Shown piece after piece: positions 40,461 through 51,894 of a stretch of 64,000 nucleotides of DNA (within the stretch, counting starts at the first letter, position 1; the number at the start of each line of letters is the position of its first letter). The DNA lies in the NCBI GenBank assembly GCA_025642065.1, contig JAODUP010000350.1:347501-411500 (forward strand), in the 5' to 3' direction. Under the pieces are notes generated by a model. That model saw only the letters and a list, made by a program, of their open reading frames with translations, was not told where the DNA came from and did no database searches. The stretch comes from Paralvinella palmiformis (Eukaryota; Annelida; Polychaeta; Terebellida; Alvinellidae). The position numbers and the translations under genes were made by a program.

Positions 40461-40953
40461 AAGCAAACAAACCCACCCATGAATCTGTTAAAGCACACAT
40501 ACAATATTTTCACCTTACTCTAGATTAGACCACCTCGAGAACATCGACAAATCAGTATTACCAGTCATTTCTAATGACGGTACAGTAATATGGGTACCAC
40601 TCGCCGAGTTCACGACGACTTGTTCTCCGGATGATGAGGACGACAGCTGGGAGTGTAATATCAAGATAGGATCTTGGGCTCATACGGCCGCCCAGATTTC
40701 GCACCACTTCTTCAACAACAACACGCTGGTCGACCTGACGTTCTACCAACCTAAACTGAACGGGTACGACGTGGAAGCCATCCCCGGAGAGATAGTAGAC
40801 GCCCATTACGATTGCTGCACGGCAGCCTACCAATACGCTGTCTTCAAACTTCGCCTACGCTTCATCGAGGGTGGAGTAGCCTCGGGGTTCAGCCCATTAT
40901 TACATTCTACCGCATCCCTATTACTGGGCTACTCCCTCTATGCGGGAGTATAA
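35772..40953 (+). CDS. Gene A: AChBP-like ligand-binding protein with hydrophobic C-terminal tail (4 exons)
   Basis: Predicted coding exons are 35772-35810, 36502-36702, 40021-40121 and 40524-40953, joined in phases 0, 0 and 2, giving 256 aa. The protein is an extracellular ligand-binding domain of the Cys-loop (nicotinic receptor/AChBP) family without any M1-M4 channel segments. Visible marks: signal peptide at 1-13 or slightly beyond; W82-x-D-x-R-L-x-W89; the WxPDxxxxN signature at W105-N113; a Cys-loop C147-C158; the G-S-W165 of loop B; Y209, vicinal C211-C212 and Y216 of loop C. After the last beta strand (about 217-226) comes a small-residue stretch (GGVASG) and a hydrophobic end, then TAA. 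That tail resembles a GPI-attachment signal; it is too far from the strand and too weak to be a normal M1. Family membership is clear; ligand, assembly and anchoring are inferred. The start has A at -3 and lies directly before the hydrophobic segment. No AATAAA was seen within 500 bp of the stop. Confidence 0.87.
36242..36326 (+). repeat. 20-bp tandem repeat in gene A intron 1
   Basis: Four to five copies of TTTTATATCCTGAACAG with small changes. It lies about 180 bp before exon 2. Confidence 0.8.
36502..36702 (+). CDS. Gene A exon 2: N-terminal helix and first beta strands
   Basis: The acceptor is cgctcag. The 67 codons run from VADSSDPDERNF to LVAGYMMKQ and match the N-terminal helix (ERVLENILKNY) and first strands of AChBP/nAChR. 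The exon is phase 0 at both ends, as is the equivalent exon of gene B. The donor is CAG|GCGAGT, a GC-type donor. The only nearby GT (3 bases on) would break the phase with exon 3. The residue five before the exon 3 tryptophan, usually Trp (loop D), is Met77 here. Confidence 0.85.
37013..37272 (-). mobile_element. SINE family B copy 1, in gene A intron 2
   Basis: About 70-75 percent similar by eye to 53040-53306 over its whole length: GAGGCGCATATxGxC, TTxACxGCTTCACCACGGGGAC, GGGAAAACCTTGxCAGTTxCCTGG and the inverted tRNA-like head (CGTCCGACCTCCCGCACAGC). The TIR element begins directly after its head end. Confidence 0.72.
37278..39523 (-). mobile_element. 2.25 kb DNA element with about 155-bp terminal inverted repeats, in gene A intron 2
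   Basis: The left end (37278-37440) and right end (39370-39523) are inverted copies. Both start AAA[C/T]TGTTTTAACGGCAT and share GTTTGTTAATA, GGATGACAAAAA and a GTCATTGTCA segment further in. Between them a single decayed gene fills the minus strand. AGGCC stands beside both ends, but no clean target-site duplication is seen. The insertion abuts a SINE on its left. I do not recognise the superfamily from the termini. Confidence 0.8.
37500..39219 (-). pseudogene. Decayed gene of an uncharacterised, repeat-associated invertebrate protein family
   Basis: The first 174 codons (39219-38695) are intact and include a QPLYSRGQELEWAN segment, IFLMGGLHICFSFFK and DNAYYRFVRRRKLTYEAL. After that the coding sense continues with frameshifts and stops: GFIRADRDGNWILLLEAF near 38640-38590, VYLAEMKLFERT near 38510, EWINRTCKMQNGTIT near 38390-38345, NVLNHELSPLPQSLEKA near 37820-37770, and LIDGHAMIQS-like coding near 37680. 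From memory these blocks belong to a large multicopy family in mollusc, cnidarian and fish genomes, annotated only as uncharacterised protein. Its enclosure in inverted repeats suggests it is the element's own gene. Function unknown; I see no standard transposase motif. Confidence 0.7.
40021..40121 (+). CDS. Gene A exon 3: W-x-D-x-R-L-x-W and WxPD signature
   Basis: The acceptor is cttcttgtag and the donor CTC|GTGAGT. The correct frame gives KWLDPRLKWEDL, then KIWKPDWRVWN, the most diagnostic motifs of Cys-loop ligand-binding domains. The exon ends in phase 2 (TC joins A of exon 4 to make Ser114). A much longer open frame crosses this exon in another register and is spurious. In AChBP a Tyr stands before the signature Asn (loop A); here it is Trp112. 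Confidence 0.9.
40150..40460 (+). repeat. Microsatellite block filling gene A intron 3
   Basis: Four (AT)n/(GT)n/(CT)n arrays take up most of the 402-bp intron between exons 3 and 4. They keep a false frame open across exon 3. Confidence 0.92.
40524..40953 (+). CDS. Gene A exon 4: Cys-loop, loop B, loop C and hydrophobic tail
   Basis: The acceptor is ttactctag. The exon encodes residues 115-256. It contains the Cys-loop C147-SPDDEDDSWE-C158 with 10 intervening residues (13 in nicotinic receptors, about 12 in known AChBPs), NIKIGSW at loop B, a glycosylation sequon NNT at 178-180, and loop C Y209-D-C-C-T-A-A-Y216. The C-terminal 25 residues are mostly small and hydrophobic and end at TAA. Base use is noticeably richer in GC than the surrounding AT-rich DNA, as expected for an exon. 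Confidence 0.9.
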
Positions 40954-41095
40954 CAAAGTTCGTGGTTTTTATTGTAATCGAGGAGTTGGGACGATTGGTT
41001 TAAATTGTGCGCTGGATACTAAGACTTCTGTAATAATCTTTAACCATTATAGAACTAGCCTTTACTTGACCAACACTTAGGAGAACAAGGCCTCC

Positions 41096-41152
<57 letters not shown>

Positions 41153-42173
41153 CTTGTATATAATATTTCTGGTGTGCAATGTTTGTGTATATTTCTTTTG
41201 TTAATCATGTGTCATGTGTGTGCAGTGAAATCGCGAAATAATGATGATTTTGGTATGATAACCACGTTACTGTCTAGTGTTGTATCAAGCTGTCGAAATA
41301 TGAACATCGGTGCCAAAAGCGAGGTGCTATCAAAATCGTACGGTGCTCTGACTTCATAAAATGTCGTAGTTATAATATTTTCTATAAAAGAAATATATTT
41401 AAACACTGAACTCGGAGTTTGGTTATGCGTAGATGTGACTCAGGCGACATAAACCGGGAAAGGTTGGATCAGTTAGAACTAGCTAAGAAATGAGATGACG
41501 AGATCTTCAATGCGTTAAGTTGTGATCCGGCAGAGACCTCAGGTTTTTCTGCTTCTAAAACGTAGCTCTTCCGTGATTTGTGCCTTTCGGCAAGATATGA
41601 AAATTTAGTCTTCCAGTAGGCATCACGATCTGGATTGGTACTCGTACCAATGATCTAAGAACTATCGTACCTAATATCGCTGAGATCCGGATAAAGTTGC
41701 CATATTCTGATGTATTATTTAAAGCCTTCGACACGAAATCGCATTCTAAACTTACAAATGGCTTTTTTTGCTCTGATAAAGCTAGTTTCGTGTTAAAGTA
41801 CTTACCCCTTCATTTGGTAATAACATAATGAGGCAATTACGGCTTACATTCTGTTGCCTAATTTATACGAATCGAAACATCCAACTTCCCGCTTCAAAAT
41901 TACCGGCTATTCTAAATGCTAGACCGTTTAATTAAATGACTTGCTTAATTGTATTTTATACAAATTATAATTTTGTATGAGCAAGCTTGTAATTATCATT
42001 GCCAAAGCGCAGACAAGGTTATTACGTTCATTTAATTAGTGTTTGTCTTGGGATCGATTGCTGACAAAAATTAGTGATCATTGGTTCACCACGGAGCGGT
42101 GTGACAGTTGTAAAGATACCAATCGTCGTTAATATATTGAGATTAGTCGCATAGACACTTTCTATTATATTTC

Positions 42174-42204
<31 letters not shown>

Positions 42205-42869
42205 CAGACTTATAACGGCTCTTTACAAGGAGGTGGTGTACATCGACGTACCAATAAGATGTATGTAAAATGGAATAAGATATTTGAACACTCAATATAT
42301 AATTAAGATTCTAAAACATATTTTTTAATTGCTACACTGTTAGACTGGCAATCTTTTCACAGACCGTTTAGCGTAAATCAATGGTGTGACTGTGTTCCGT
42401 AGAATAAATTCAGAGTTGGTCATGACAACATGGAACTAGACAGGGAATTAATTAATCATCTTTATCTTAAACTGGTGAGACTAAATCCGAATATCGTTTT
42501 AGATTTTTGTAAAATTGTCTTATTGTATACTTGTATTGTCACACACGCACACACAAACAAAACAAACTGAACATATTTTATACTTTTAACTCGTGATACT
42601 ACAAATAGGATGACGTAAGCTGTTACTTTAAGATGACTTGATGTTTGGATTGAAATGTTTAGATCCAGTTATCTGGTGATCTACAAAGCCCATTACAACT
42701 GATCCAGAATGGTGATATATGTATGGTAACTAGAACATCCAACTCTTCTCTCTTCATTCAGGATTGATTTAGGTTGTTTGTAAAGACAATCCCTGAAATA
42801 TTATAAAACATGATTGCTTAAACAGACATATAATTTCACTACGAACGCTAATCCTCACTTAAATATGTA
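40954..42869. other. Gene A 3' flank, no further exon seen
   Basis: (TA)n(GT)n at 41100-41152 and (AAT)n at 42175-42203. I looked for transmembrane-coding exons (M1-M3 of a channel) after the ligand-binding domain and saw none here. Confidence 0.5.
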
Positions 42870-43613
42870 CAGTTAGAATCCGTTAATCCGACAAGGTTTG
42901 TCACGTGATAGTATGTCGGATAAACGAGAATGTCGGAACATCGAGTCCGTGACATACCGGTAGTCTGTGGCACACATTATAAAATCATAGCGATATACCG
43001 TATTTAAACCAATATTTAATAACTGAGTGTAGGATACGGATTGGCATTCAAGCCATTGATCATTTTGATGTTTGCTAATTAGAGACATTATAAAGAAATA
43101 CTCGTGTCACTTTATCCATCAGATTAACTCATGATATGCTCATTAAAAAAGATCAACATTTGTGTTTTTAATTAGCCATGAATTGTTATGCTCGGCTAAT
43201 AGATAGGCACAGGCAATGGGAGCATCGTGTGTCGGTGTGTATAGTCGAGGATGGTTGTAATTGGTTACGATAAAACAATTGTCGCGGGTGGGCAGATTAA
43301 TAAATCATTACCGACAACGTGCGCTTTAGGCTAATTTTAGTCCAATTATTTAGAGCGCTATATAAAATATTGTATAATAATAATAATAATAATAATAATG
43401 TTGGTGGGTCTTGCATGACTTAACCAGCGGAACTATTTGGCAACATTTTCGTGTTGTCGGATTATCGAGGTCATTTTACATTGAAATGTTACATTCTGTT
43501 GGCGAAATGAAGTATCGGATTATAGAGTCATTTATAATGGAGCTAAATCCGTCACATGTGTCGGATGGTGGATTTCTCGGATAAACGATGTCCGGATTAA
43601 CGGATTCTGACTC
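42870..43613. mobile_element. 744-bp pogo/Tigger-like MITE
   Basis: The left end is CAGTTAGAATCCGTTAATCC and the inverted right end GAGTCAGAATCCGTTAATCC, followed by CGGACA-type repeats, with TA on both sides. A sub-terminal TCGGATAAACGA motif recurs near both ends. The AATCCGxTAATCCG termini are typical of pogo/Tigger-group elements. It carries an (AAT)n run and no transposase. Confidence 0.75.
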
Positions 43614-44672
43614 TATCTAGTTGAGTTTGAATCGAAAGATGTTATTTTCGCTAGACTGGATTGCTGGCATTTTAGTCCTAAAGCGTAAATTATCGGCCAA
43701 CTTACATTATCGCATCTCCTGATATGACAATGGTTCGGGATCCTTTAAAGGACATTTCTTTCGAGTGCCATTGTGACATCAAACTATGATGAAACATGAC
43801 CGTATTGATTACTGACATATCTTGAGAATAGAGAACTTTTTAAGTGAAAGTTCTCTTACTGGGATTATTTCTGGAATTATTTCTATGATAAGTATGTATT
43901 TCTTCTCTGGCTGCTTTATTTTCTTTGTGTATTAACAACAACAACAACAACAACAATATCAACAATAACAGCAGCAACGATATCAACAATAACAGCAGCA
44001 ACGATAACAATCACAAAAATGCTCAGGAAATTAACGAAATATATTTTTTTGTTATTCGCAAGAAGGTTCGGATGACCTAGAAGTTTTTATCGTGTCAGTT
44101 TTAAACGATGAGTTGTTTAGATTAACTGACATTTGGATCCTCGTTGTCGTAAACAGAAGTCAATGAAACTACCTTAACCCGAATTGATCTCATTTCGGAA
44201 GGTGTGAAAACAAGTGCTGGAAAGCTCCAGTAATCGTATTAAGTTAAGAGATTGGTGAACGTTTCCATTCAGTATTTAGACACCTATCACTTATCGCATC
44301 CTGACCACTGACATTCTTTAAGTCGTGTCATTAAAGCAACAGAATATACGTTCTAAATAGCGATCACTAGTCAGTTGTGATTTTAACAATTTACGGCATC
44401 AATCTGGCGCAATGAACTATTGGTATTCAGCCCCCACACCTGTAGTTCTTCGGGTTCTCACCAGGTTGCTGCAAAACTCGAGAAAGATCATGGGCGAGAC
44501 ATTGAGCGACGATGCTCTAACGGTATCATTTTAACATCCAACTTGTTGACTAACTAATGAAAATCCTTATGCACCGTCCGATGTTTAACTTTAGATATTA
44601 TCTTGATATAAAAGGATATTAATATTCTAAACATATGTTCTGTACAATGTGGTTCTTTCTGTTGAGACCTAG

Positions 44673-44708
<36 letters not shown>

Positions 44709-47000
44709 ATGCGTGTGCGTGGTGGCTTCTATATTTGTTTATTTATTTGTTAGTTGTTGTTTTTTTGTTCCTTAGTGTACATGAGGAATAATAAAATAAA
44801 CATGACAAATATAATTTAAACATAATTTTATTATCATTTATATTTTTTTAAATAAAATAAATTATTGAACAAAGAGAACAATAACAGTAAATATCGTTCA
44901 ACACATAAAACATCGAAATAAATAAAGTTCATATTGAGCATCTGTGTTTATGTCTTTGTAAAAGCTTAAATCAATGTTGTTGAACATTATGGTTGTAGAC
45001 ATGTCACATAACAGCTTAAGAAAATAAGGCCTTTGAACATGAACATTTTCTGATATTTTCCATTAACGGCTATGATTACAGATGATTTGTCATTTTTGAT
45101 TGTATCGTTTGATATTACAGGATATTATTTCCTCCTGTTCATAATTTTGTATTTAAGTATTTATAAATGATTTATCTAATAGTACTGGAACAGATAAACT
45201 GACACAAAATCAATTATGTTTCTTCTGTTCTACATTATATTAAAAGTATAAAATAATTAAACACGTCAGTGAGATATTATATATATCTGATGTGTATAAC
45301 AGACATGTCTTATTCGTCTATAACTTAGATATCATTAACATAAATTGATATTAGTCTTCTTTATGTGAGCTAAAATATCAATTACCGCGACTTGTATTAT
45401 GTTATAATATACTCGTCTCTCAGCAGGAATCATATGACGTTGATTGTATTATGGTTAAAAAGGATAATAAAAAAGATGGTATGACAATGGCATTATTCTG
45501 TCTACATTGTCTAAGTCAAAGGTCATTATAATTTTGGTAAAGCCAGTATGTAATACAGACATGACCCATGTTGGAACATAAATGTTTTTACCCTTTTAAG
45601 GTTTTTAACTGTTTCGCCATTATAAAGTTTCGTATATACTACTTATAATATACTTAAAAGAGCTTAGAATATTGCAGTACAATGTTCTAGCCATTGCACA
45701 ATCAGGATGTTCTCTTCATTTTTATTACGTAAGTAAATGTGTTTTGTGTTTGTAAAAGTCTAGGTTTTAATTCTCCCTATCTTCTGGTGTTGTTATACAC
45801 CACAGTGTATCAGTTTTATTTTCTTTACTTACTAATTTAAGACTTTTGGTAACATTAATAATGGCTGATTTAAACGTTCTCTAAATCAGTTTAACTCAGT
45901 GCTCATTTTTTAAAGTTGCAGATATTCATTAGATTTGATGAATACATTTGTGAATCAATACAATGTATTCCATTGCAGACGATCTATGGTGTTATCAGTT
46001 CAAAGCAATGCCTGACAATACTCAGCTGGATCTAGCACTACTTGACATATGTCAACTAAAGTTATCGAGTACAGGGCTCGTTAGTAACATCAGAGTGAAT
46101 ATCCAGAAGGTTTGGTCTAAACTAAAAGCCTGTTGACTTTATATTAATCACAAAACAATGTTAATAATAATAACTACATGTTGGCATCATGGTATGGGCA
46201 ATATTGTTTCTGACATCTAAAAGGATGTTAAGTAAGGCTCATTATTTACAAATAAACAATTAGTGAAGAAGAGACAGATAAGATAAGATGATCTATTTCG
46301 TAAGTTTGGTGATGATATTGAGGGATGTGTCTGTGGACTATTGGAAATATAGTCCTAAATATGATTTGGAATCATTAAACAAAAAGAACTGAATGTTGGC
46401 TCAAATCACCTCAGTTCTAACTAAATCGTTGATCTAAGAAACTTTCTAACTAAATCATTTAGAGTGAAAGTTCTGAGTTAGTTAGACAGGATTTCGACAT
46501 GAAATTGCAAATGTATAGCGAATTTCCAGAAATGCTTAATTTTGTAGGTGTTGTAATACCTTAAGATGTGCCTAATGTTAAGATACTTTATATATATTCG
46601 AACGTCAAAAAGCCAAATACATCTTAGTTTACTGTTATCTACGAGATGTTTAGAAAATTATTTGTTCATCCATCGCCATTTTGATAACACAAGATTATGA
46701 TCGTCATGGTAACTTGAAAACATTAGCTTTAGAGTTCATTAATATACTAAAACTTTAAAACAAGTAATCTCAACAAATCAAAATAAGAAAAATGTATTAG
46801 GAACTGAACTATAACTAGCAATTATATAGTCGAAGATTTTAATCTGATGAAGAAGTATACATTCTGGAGATACATCTCAATTTACATACAAACAAGCTAC
46901 ACCATATTTACGTCGTCAGCATGCGACTGGTAGGATACACAAAGTACGTCATCACCGGAAACACAATAATATCAACATCACTTAAGACGATCAACTAAAG
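43614..47000. other. No gene found: very AT-rich DNA
   Basis: (CAA)n-like run at 43937-44010 with a duplicated ATATCAACAATAACAGCAGC block, (TA)n at 44675-44704, and long AT-rich sequence with no open frame of note from 44800 to 46990. Confidence 0.6.
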
Positions 47001-47235
47001 AATACGTGAGTGAGTGGCTTTACGTTTAACAAGACATCGGCACTAAAAGAGCATTTCGTGTCACGTACATTTAGAAACGATACGCAGACTCGAACAATGG
47101 CTCCATTCCAAATGTTTCTAAGCCAACACCAAAGGTACTGGTGTGAAGTGAAAGATGAAACATCCCCCACCCATAGCCTGAGTGCGTTCGAACTTGGAAC
47201 CCAAATACTAGAGCGATGTGACAACCACCACCCCA
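46998..47235 (-). mobile_element. SINE family E with (TCAC)n tail
   Basis: On the minus strand the head has GGTTCCAAGTTCGAACGC (B-box) and the 3' end reads GTTAAACGTAAAGCCACTCA then CTCAC, a (CACT)n-type tail. Isolated tails of this kind occur at 15058-15082 and 16080-16108 on the plus strand. Three overlapping open frames here are shadows of the repeat. Confidence 0.55.
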
Positions 47236-47621
47236 CCCACCCCCCTCTAAAATAAGCTCTTCTAGTCTAAGCCACGAATCCACGCCGGGTCTGAAGAATA
47301 TATAAATGACTCATTTAATGAGATCCAGAAGAGTCATTCTGAAATGTTCATGACTTTGTGATATCAACAATATCATCAATGTTGATGTAACTTGTAATAC
47401 AAAAATATACATAGTTTTGAGAGTATTTACTTTAAATGTTCTTAGTGAGCTGACATCAGGAAAAGGTGTTGTTGTTGTTGTTAATTATGTTGTTGTTATT
47501 GATATATGTGGATAAATAAAGAACCAATACGCACACATTATTTGTTCCTTATCAGGAACAAACTTTAGCTCTAAACTATCTTTAATCGTCCAGTGAATAT
47601 AATTGATAACAAAGTTATTAA

Positions 47622-47950
47622 ACATGTCACGCTGCCTAAGTTGATTTGTGTATTTGACACTTTAAAATGTCACGTTTCATAAGTTGATTTGTGTATTTGA
47701 CACTTTAAAATGTCACGTTTCATAGTTGATTTGTGTATTTGACACTTTAAAATGTCATGTTTCATAAGTTGATTTGTGTATTTGACACTTTAAAATGTCA
47801 CGTTTCATAAGTTGATTTGTGTATTTGACACTTTAAAATGTCATGTTTCATAAGTTGTTTATGTATTTGACACTTTAAAAATGTCATGTTTCCTAAGTTA
47901 ATTTATGTATTGGACACTTCAAAATGTTGTTTCATAAGTTGTTTTATGCT
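47622..47950 (+). repeat. 43-bp minisatellite
   Basis: About seven to eight units of AGTTGATTTGTGTATTTGAC + ACTTTAAAATGTCACGTTTCATA (starts at 47640, 47683 and onward). The last units are more diverged. Each unit has a CACTTTAAAATGTC core. Confidence 0.9.
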
Positions 47951-47964
47951 TTGACATTTGTAGA

Positions 47965-48108
47965 CGAGCCTCCGTGGTCTAATTGGATCACCTGAGTTCG
48001 ATATGTGAAAGGTGTTTCATCTTTGACTTCACTTCATTACCTTTGGAGGTCGCTCGGCCCATTTAGCCTACCAGCTGCAGAAAAGTGGCCGTAAAACAGC
48101 AACATTCA
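47965..48108 (+). mobile_element. SINE family A copy 7, head shortened
   Basis: Begins GAGCCTCCGTGGTCTAATTG, keeps GGTGTTTCATCTTTGACTTC, TCGGCCCATTTAGCCTACC and AAAAGTGGCCGTAAAACAGC. It lies directly after the 43-bp minisatellite. Confidence 0.72.
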
Positions 48109-48109
48109 C

Positions 48110-49909
48110 TTGGACCATGTTTCAAAAACAACTAGTGGTTGGAAATGTGAAAATTTGGTTTTATTGTTTTAAAAACCAATACGATCAATACATATAAATC
48201 TTTGCTACGTTAACAGAGAAAATACGAATAACAGAGAAATGAAAGTATGTATTTTAAAAAAATAATCAAGAGATAAAAAAAATTATTCAGATGAGTTAAA
48301 GTGAGTTAAACTACATTTATAATAACTATCATCCTCATTATAAACATGTATAATCATTTAATCATTTAGTTGACTTATATAAACAACCCCCTCCCCTTCA
48401 GAATACTATACAGTCATAACCCACCCAACATTATTAATCATTTGCTTGAGTCGTAACGTAACCCAGTTTTTGACGTAAACCCAACGTAATCATTTAAAAA
48501 TGTCTTAAAATACTTTTCGATGTAACTATTTCTACAATACATTTTTTATGTTTTGATGTATTTTAATGTATTTTGATTTGTTTTATAAAACTTCATTTTA
48601 TGCGCGCGCGTGCGCACACACGCACACACATATACATACACACAGAGACTGTTTGCGTGTATGTGTATTTTGAGGATACATATACACTGGCATATTTGTA
48701 AAATATAAAAAATAAAATAAAATAAACTATTATTTAATTTATATTATATTCGCATAAAACATGATTTATTAACCAGTGATCATAATTTGTTTTACCCTAT
48801 TGACGTCTGTGAGGATATTTGAGCAGTTTCAGCCCCCATTCTATGTATATGAGCTGTAATAAACAAACCCAGTGTCAACTGGCATTAAGTCACCTAAGAA
48901 CCAATAACTTATTAAATCAAACTAAATATCTTCTAAAGACGAATAGTTGTCTTTGAATTAATTAACTTCATATCAGGTATTTAATGACGTTATACTATAG
49001 TACAAAATACATATACCGTAAATCGGAAAATGAGTTGGCGAATTTCATAATCTGGACAAGATGACGACTTTTAATTTGCCGAATTCTTTGTTCGCCAACT
49101 TAATACAATCATCAACATTTGACGATCTACATTAGTACATATTCGCAATCTTTAAATTTAAATTGGAATGTCCTGATAGATATCGTACTGGCTGTTATCT
49201 TCGGCTATCGTAATTAATGACGTACCCCTTGAAGTGGTATATATATCGCTCGGAAATGGAGTTAAGCTATTAGGTCCAGCTGTTGTTAGTAATGGGCAAC
49301 TCAGTAGATAGAATATAAAACTTTAGTTGGTCACTGTGTTAGTGTAAGTAGCCGTTTTAGTTCAGTCCTAGTGTAGACCAAATCCGGAACACTTCGTTCG
49401 TAAGAACATTTTCGAAAGACGATTAGATTAAATAGCTTTAAACCCACAACTGGAAATTATCACTACCCTACCAGCTCCATTAAGCTTGGCAGTATGATTT
49501 GTGTTTTAGATAATATGGCAGTCCAGTTCGTATGTTAGATTATATTGCTGAGAATTTTATTATAATAAACAGAGCTTTACGACAACTGCCTCTTCGGCAC
49601 GGTTCGATAAGGTTTTTAGACGAGTGAGACTCTCGTATATACATCAGTTTGGCTTCGGTCAAGGTCGAGCTGTCTAATACAGTAATAAAGTACTACAACA
49701 ACTGTTACCATGGTAAAGATCCATCCATTGTCGTAAACATGACAAAATACTGAGAATTCACCCCCCCCCCATTGGAATAGCACGATTTATGATTTATTCC
49801 AAGCTTGTTCTCAACGATGAGTTTTCTTAGTAACTTTCACACACACACACACACATCAACACACAGAGAGAGAGAGAGAGTATGTGTATGTAGGTGTTTA
49901 TGTATGTGG

Positions 49910-49950
<41 letters not shown>

Positions 49951-51838
49951 TATGTGTGTGTTACACTCTACCTATTCGTAAGATTGATGCTTCATTTCAG
50001 GAGTAGTAGTGTTTACATTGCCCTTACTGTCCCGTCTATCTTCGTCATCTGGGCTACTTTTACTATATCTTAAGTTTAACGGAAGGCGGCATATTATTCC
50101 ATAATTTAGGAGTTATTTCAATCAATTCAAATTCCCTCAAAATATTATTCTATACATGATACCCGTTCAGCTTGTCGAATATACTGCACACAATGCCCTT
50201 TGTCCTTTCATATGAAGCTTGTTATAGTCGAAGTTGTCTTGATATAGGATTCATATTATTCGATGGGTACTTTCTATTCGTGGTAGCATAGACATGACCA
50301 CTTTTTATATCATTATTTTCTGTTTGTGCCATAGTGTGATCATGTTATTAGCTGTATTATGCCAATACAGATTCTATAACCACCTGACAAAGTGAATAGA
50401 TCGACGGACAAATATTTACTTTTCACGAATGATGGAAATTAAAATGTTGTTCAGGGGATCAAAGATCAAAGCTTACTGATGGCACCCCTCGTGATTTTCT
50501 ATTATTTGCTAGGAAAGAGTCACAGAAACCAATCATCCATGTTATGTGCGAGAGGCGGCTCATGCAACTGGACTCAAGACAATACTGAGGTTAAGGGGGG
50601 GTTGTCTTGGAGTGGACGTGTCTTCGAAAGGGAAGATTATCATATTAGCTAATTTAAAGTCCGTCATTGATTTGGGAATGATTTCACTTGACCTTGTCCA
50701 TAATCCCTGTCCTCGCTGTCAAGAAAGGGTCCGCGTTTTGAAGCTTGTACAACAGTTTCATCTTTGTCATTAACAAAAATGTGTCCAGAAAAGGGGTCTT
50801 CGTCTTGTTTCTCTAAAGGTTGTTAACCTAAAATAATATTTTTAAACGAAAGCCACTGGGTATCATCCATGTTATTCTAACTAAATGGGGTGATAAGTGA
50901 CACATTTCATCTGACCTAACATGTTTCTAGATCGTGTATTTGCCGTCTTTTTAATGAAGACTCGTCTGGCGAATATTATCACGATCTTGCCAAAGGTAAC
51001 TACGTTTGCTCCTGTTCAAACTGGATCATATCTAGGTTAAAGCCGGCTGGTAATCAGGAGAGAATTAAAATAAACACGGCATGCTTTAAACACAGACTAG
51101 TGTGTTTATTTGGTCAATCGACTTATGTTTTGGATGAAATATGACAGATAAATTCTCGTGTTTATAATTTTATATGGAATAGTGTTGATGATGGCTTCAC
51201 ACGATGGAAGATGAGGAAAGATCCTCGGAAACACCCAAATCAGCTATATGCTTCCAACTGACATAGTAGTGAGAGTGGTGAAGCAGTGGACCGGGGATTG
51301 TTTCAGAAGTAATTGAACATAGAAAGATTGCTGGAATATGAGAAATTCAAAAACATAAATTGTATCAAATTAAATTCTTAAAAGATGCCATTGCCTTTCT
51401 CAAGTAGTGTCGGTAATGGTCTTAGCAAGCAATGGAACTCAAACAAAACGGTTTTGGTTGATTTTGTGAAAGGCGTTCTGCATAATACTTATATAAAACT
51501 AATTTATTCACCTAACGTGGATCCGTGATCCAGAAGTTGGGAATGTTTGGTACTTACTCCTGTGAATCATCCTGTGTATCATCTACACAGAGATAATAAA
51601 ATGAGTCTACTTTTATTACACATCCTGATTCGCTACGTAGTCTTCTGGAAGTACTTGCGAAGGTTCACCAGGAATCCTTAGCCATTGATGAGGGTACTAG
51701 AATATTTTTTTACAATTGTTGAGTAAATCGGGATGATATGGATAGACTGCATTTGTTTTGGTGATCTGACGCAGACCTTTCAAAAGCTCCCGTAGTTCGG
51801 AGGAACCGGATCCATTTCTTTACAGAAGTAGGTAGATG

Positions 51839-51894
<56 letters not shown>

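Noticed and set aside
39969..40523. 184-aa open frame on the plus strand
   Set aside because: It reads exon 3 of gene A in the wrong register and is held open by AT and GT microsatellites; the true frame gives the WxPD motif.
40558..40833. 91-aa minus-strand open frame
   Set aside because: Antisense shadow of gene A exon 4.
35772..42869. Gene A as the 5' part of a full nicotinic receptor subunit
   Set aside because: The ligand-binding exon ends in an in-frame stop after a hydrophobic tail, and I saw no M1-M4 exons in the following 15 kb. Transcript data could still overturn this.
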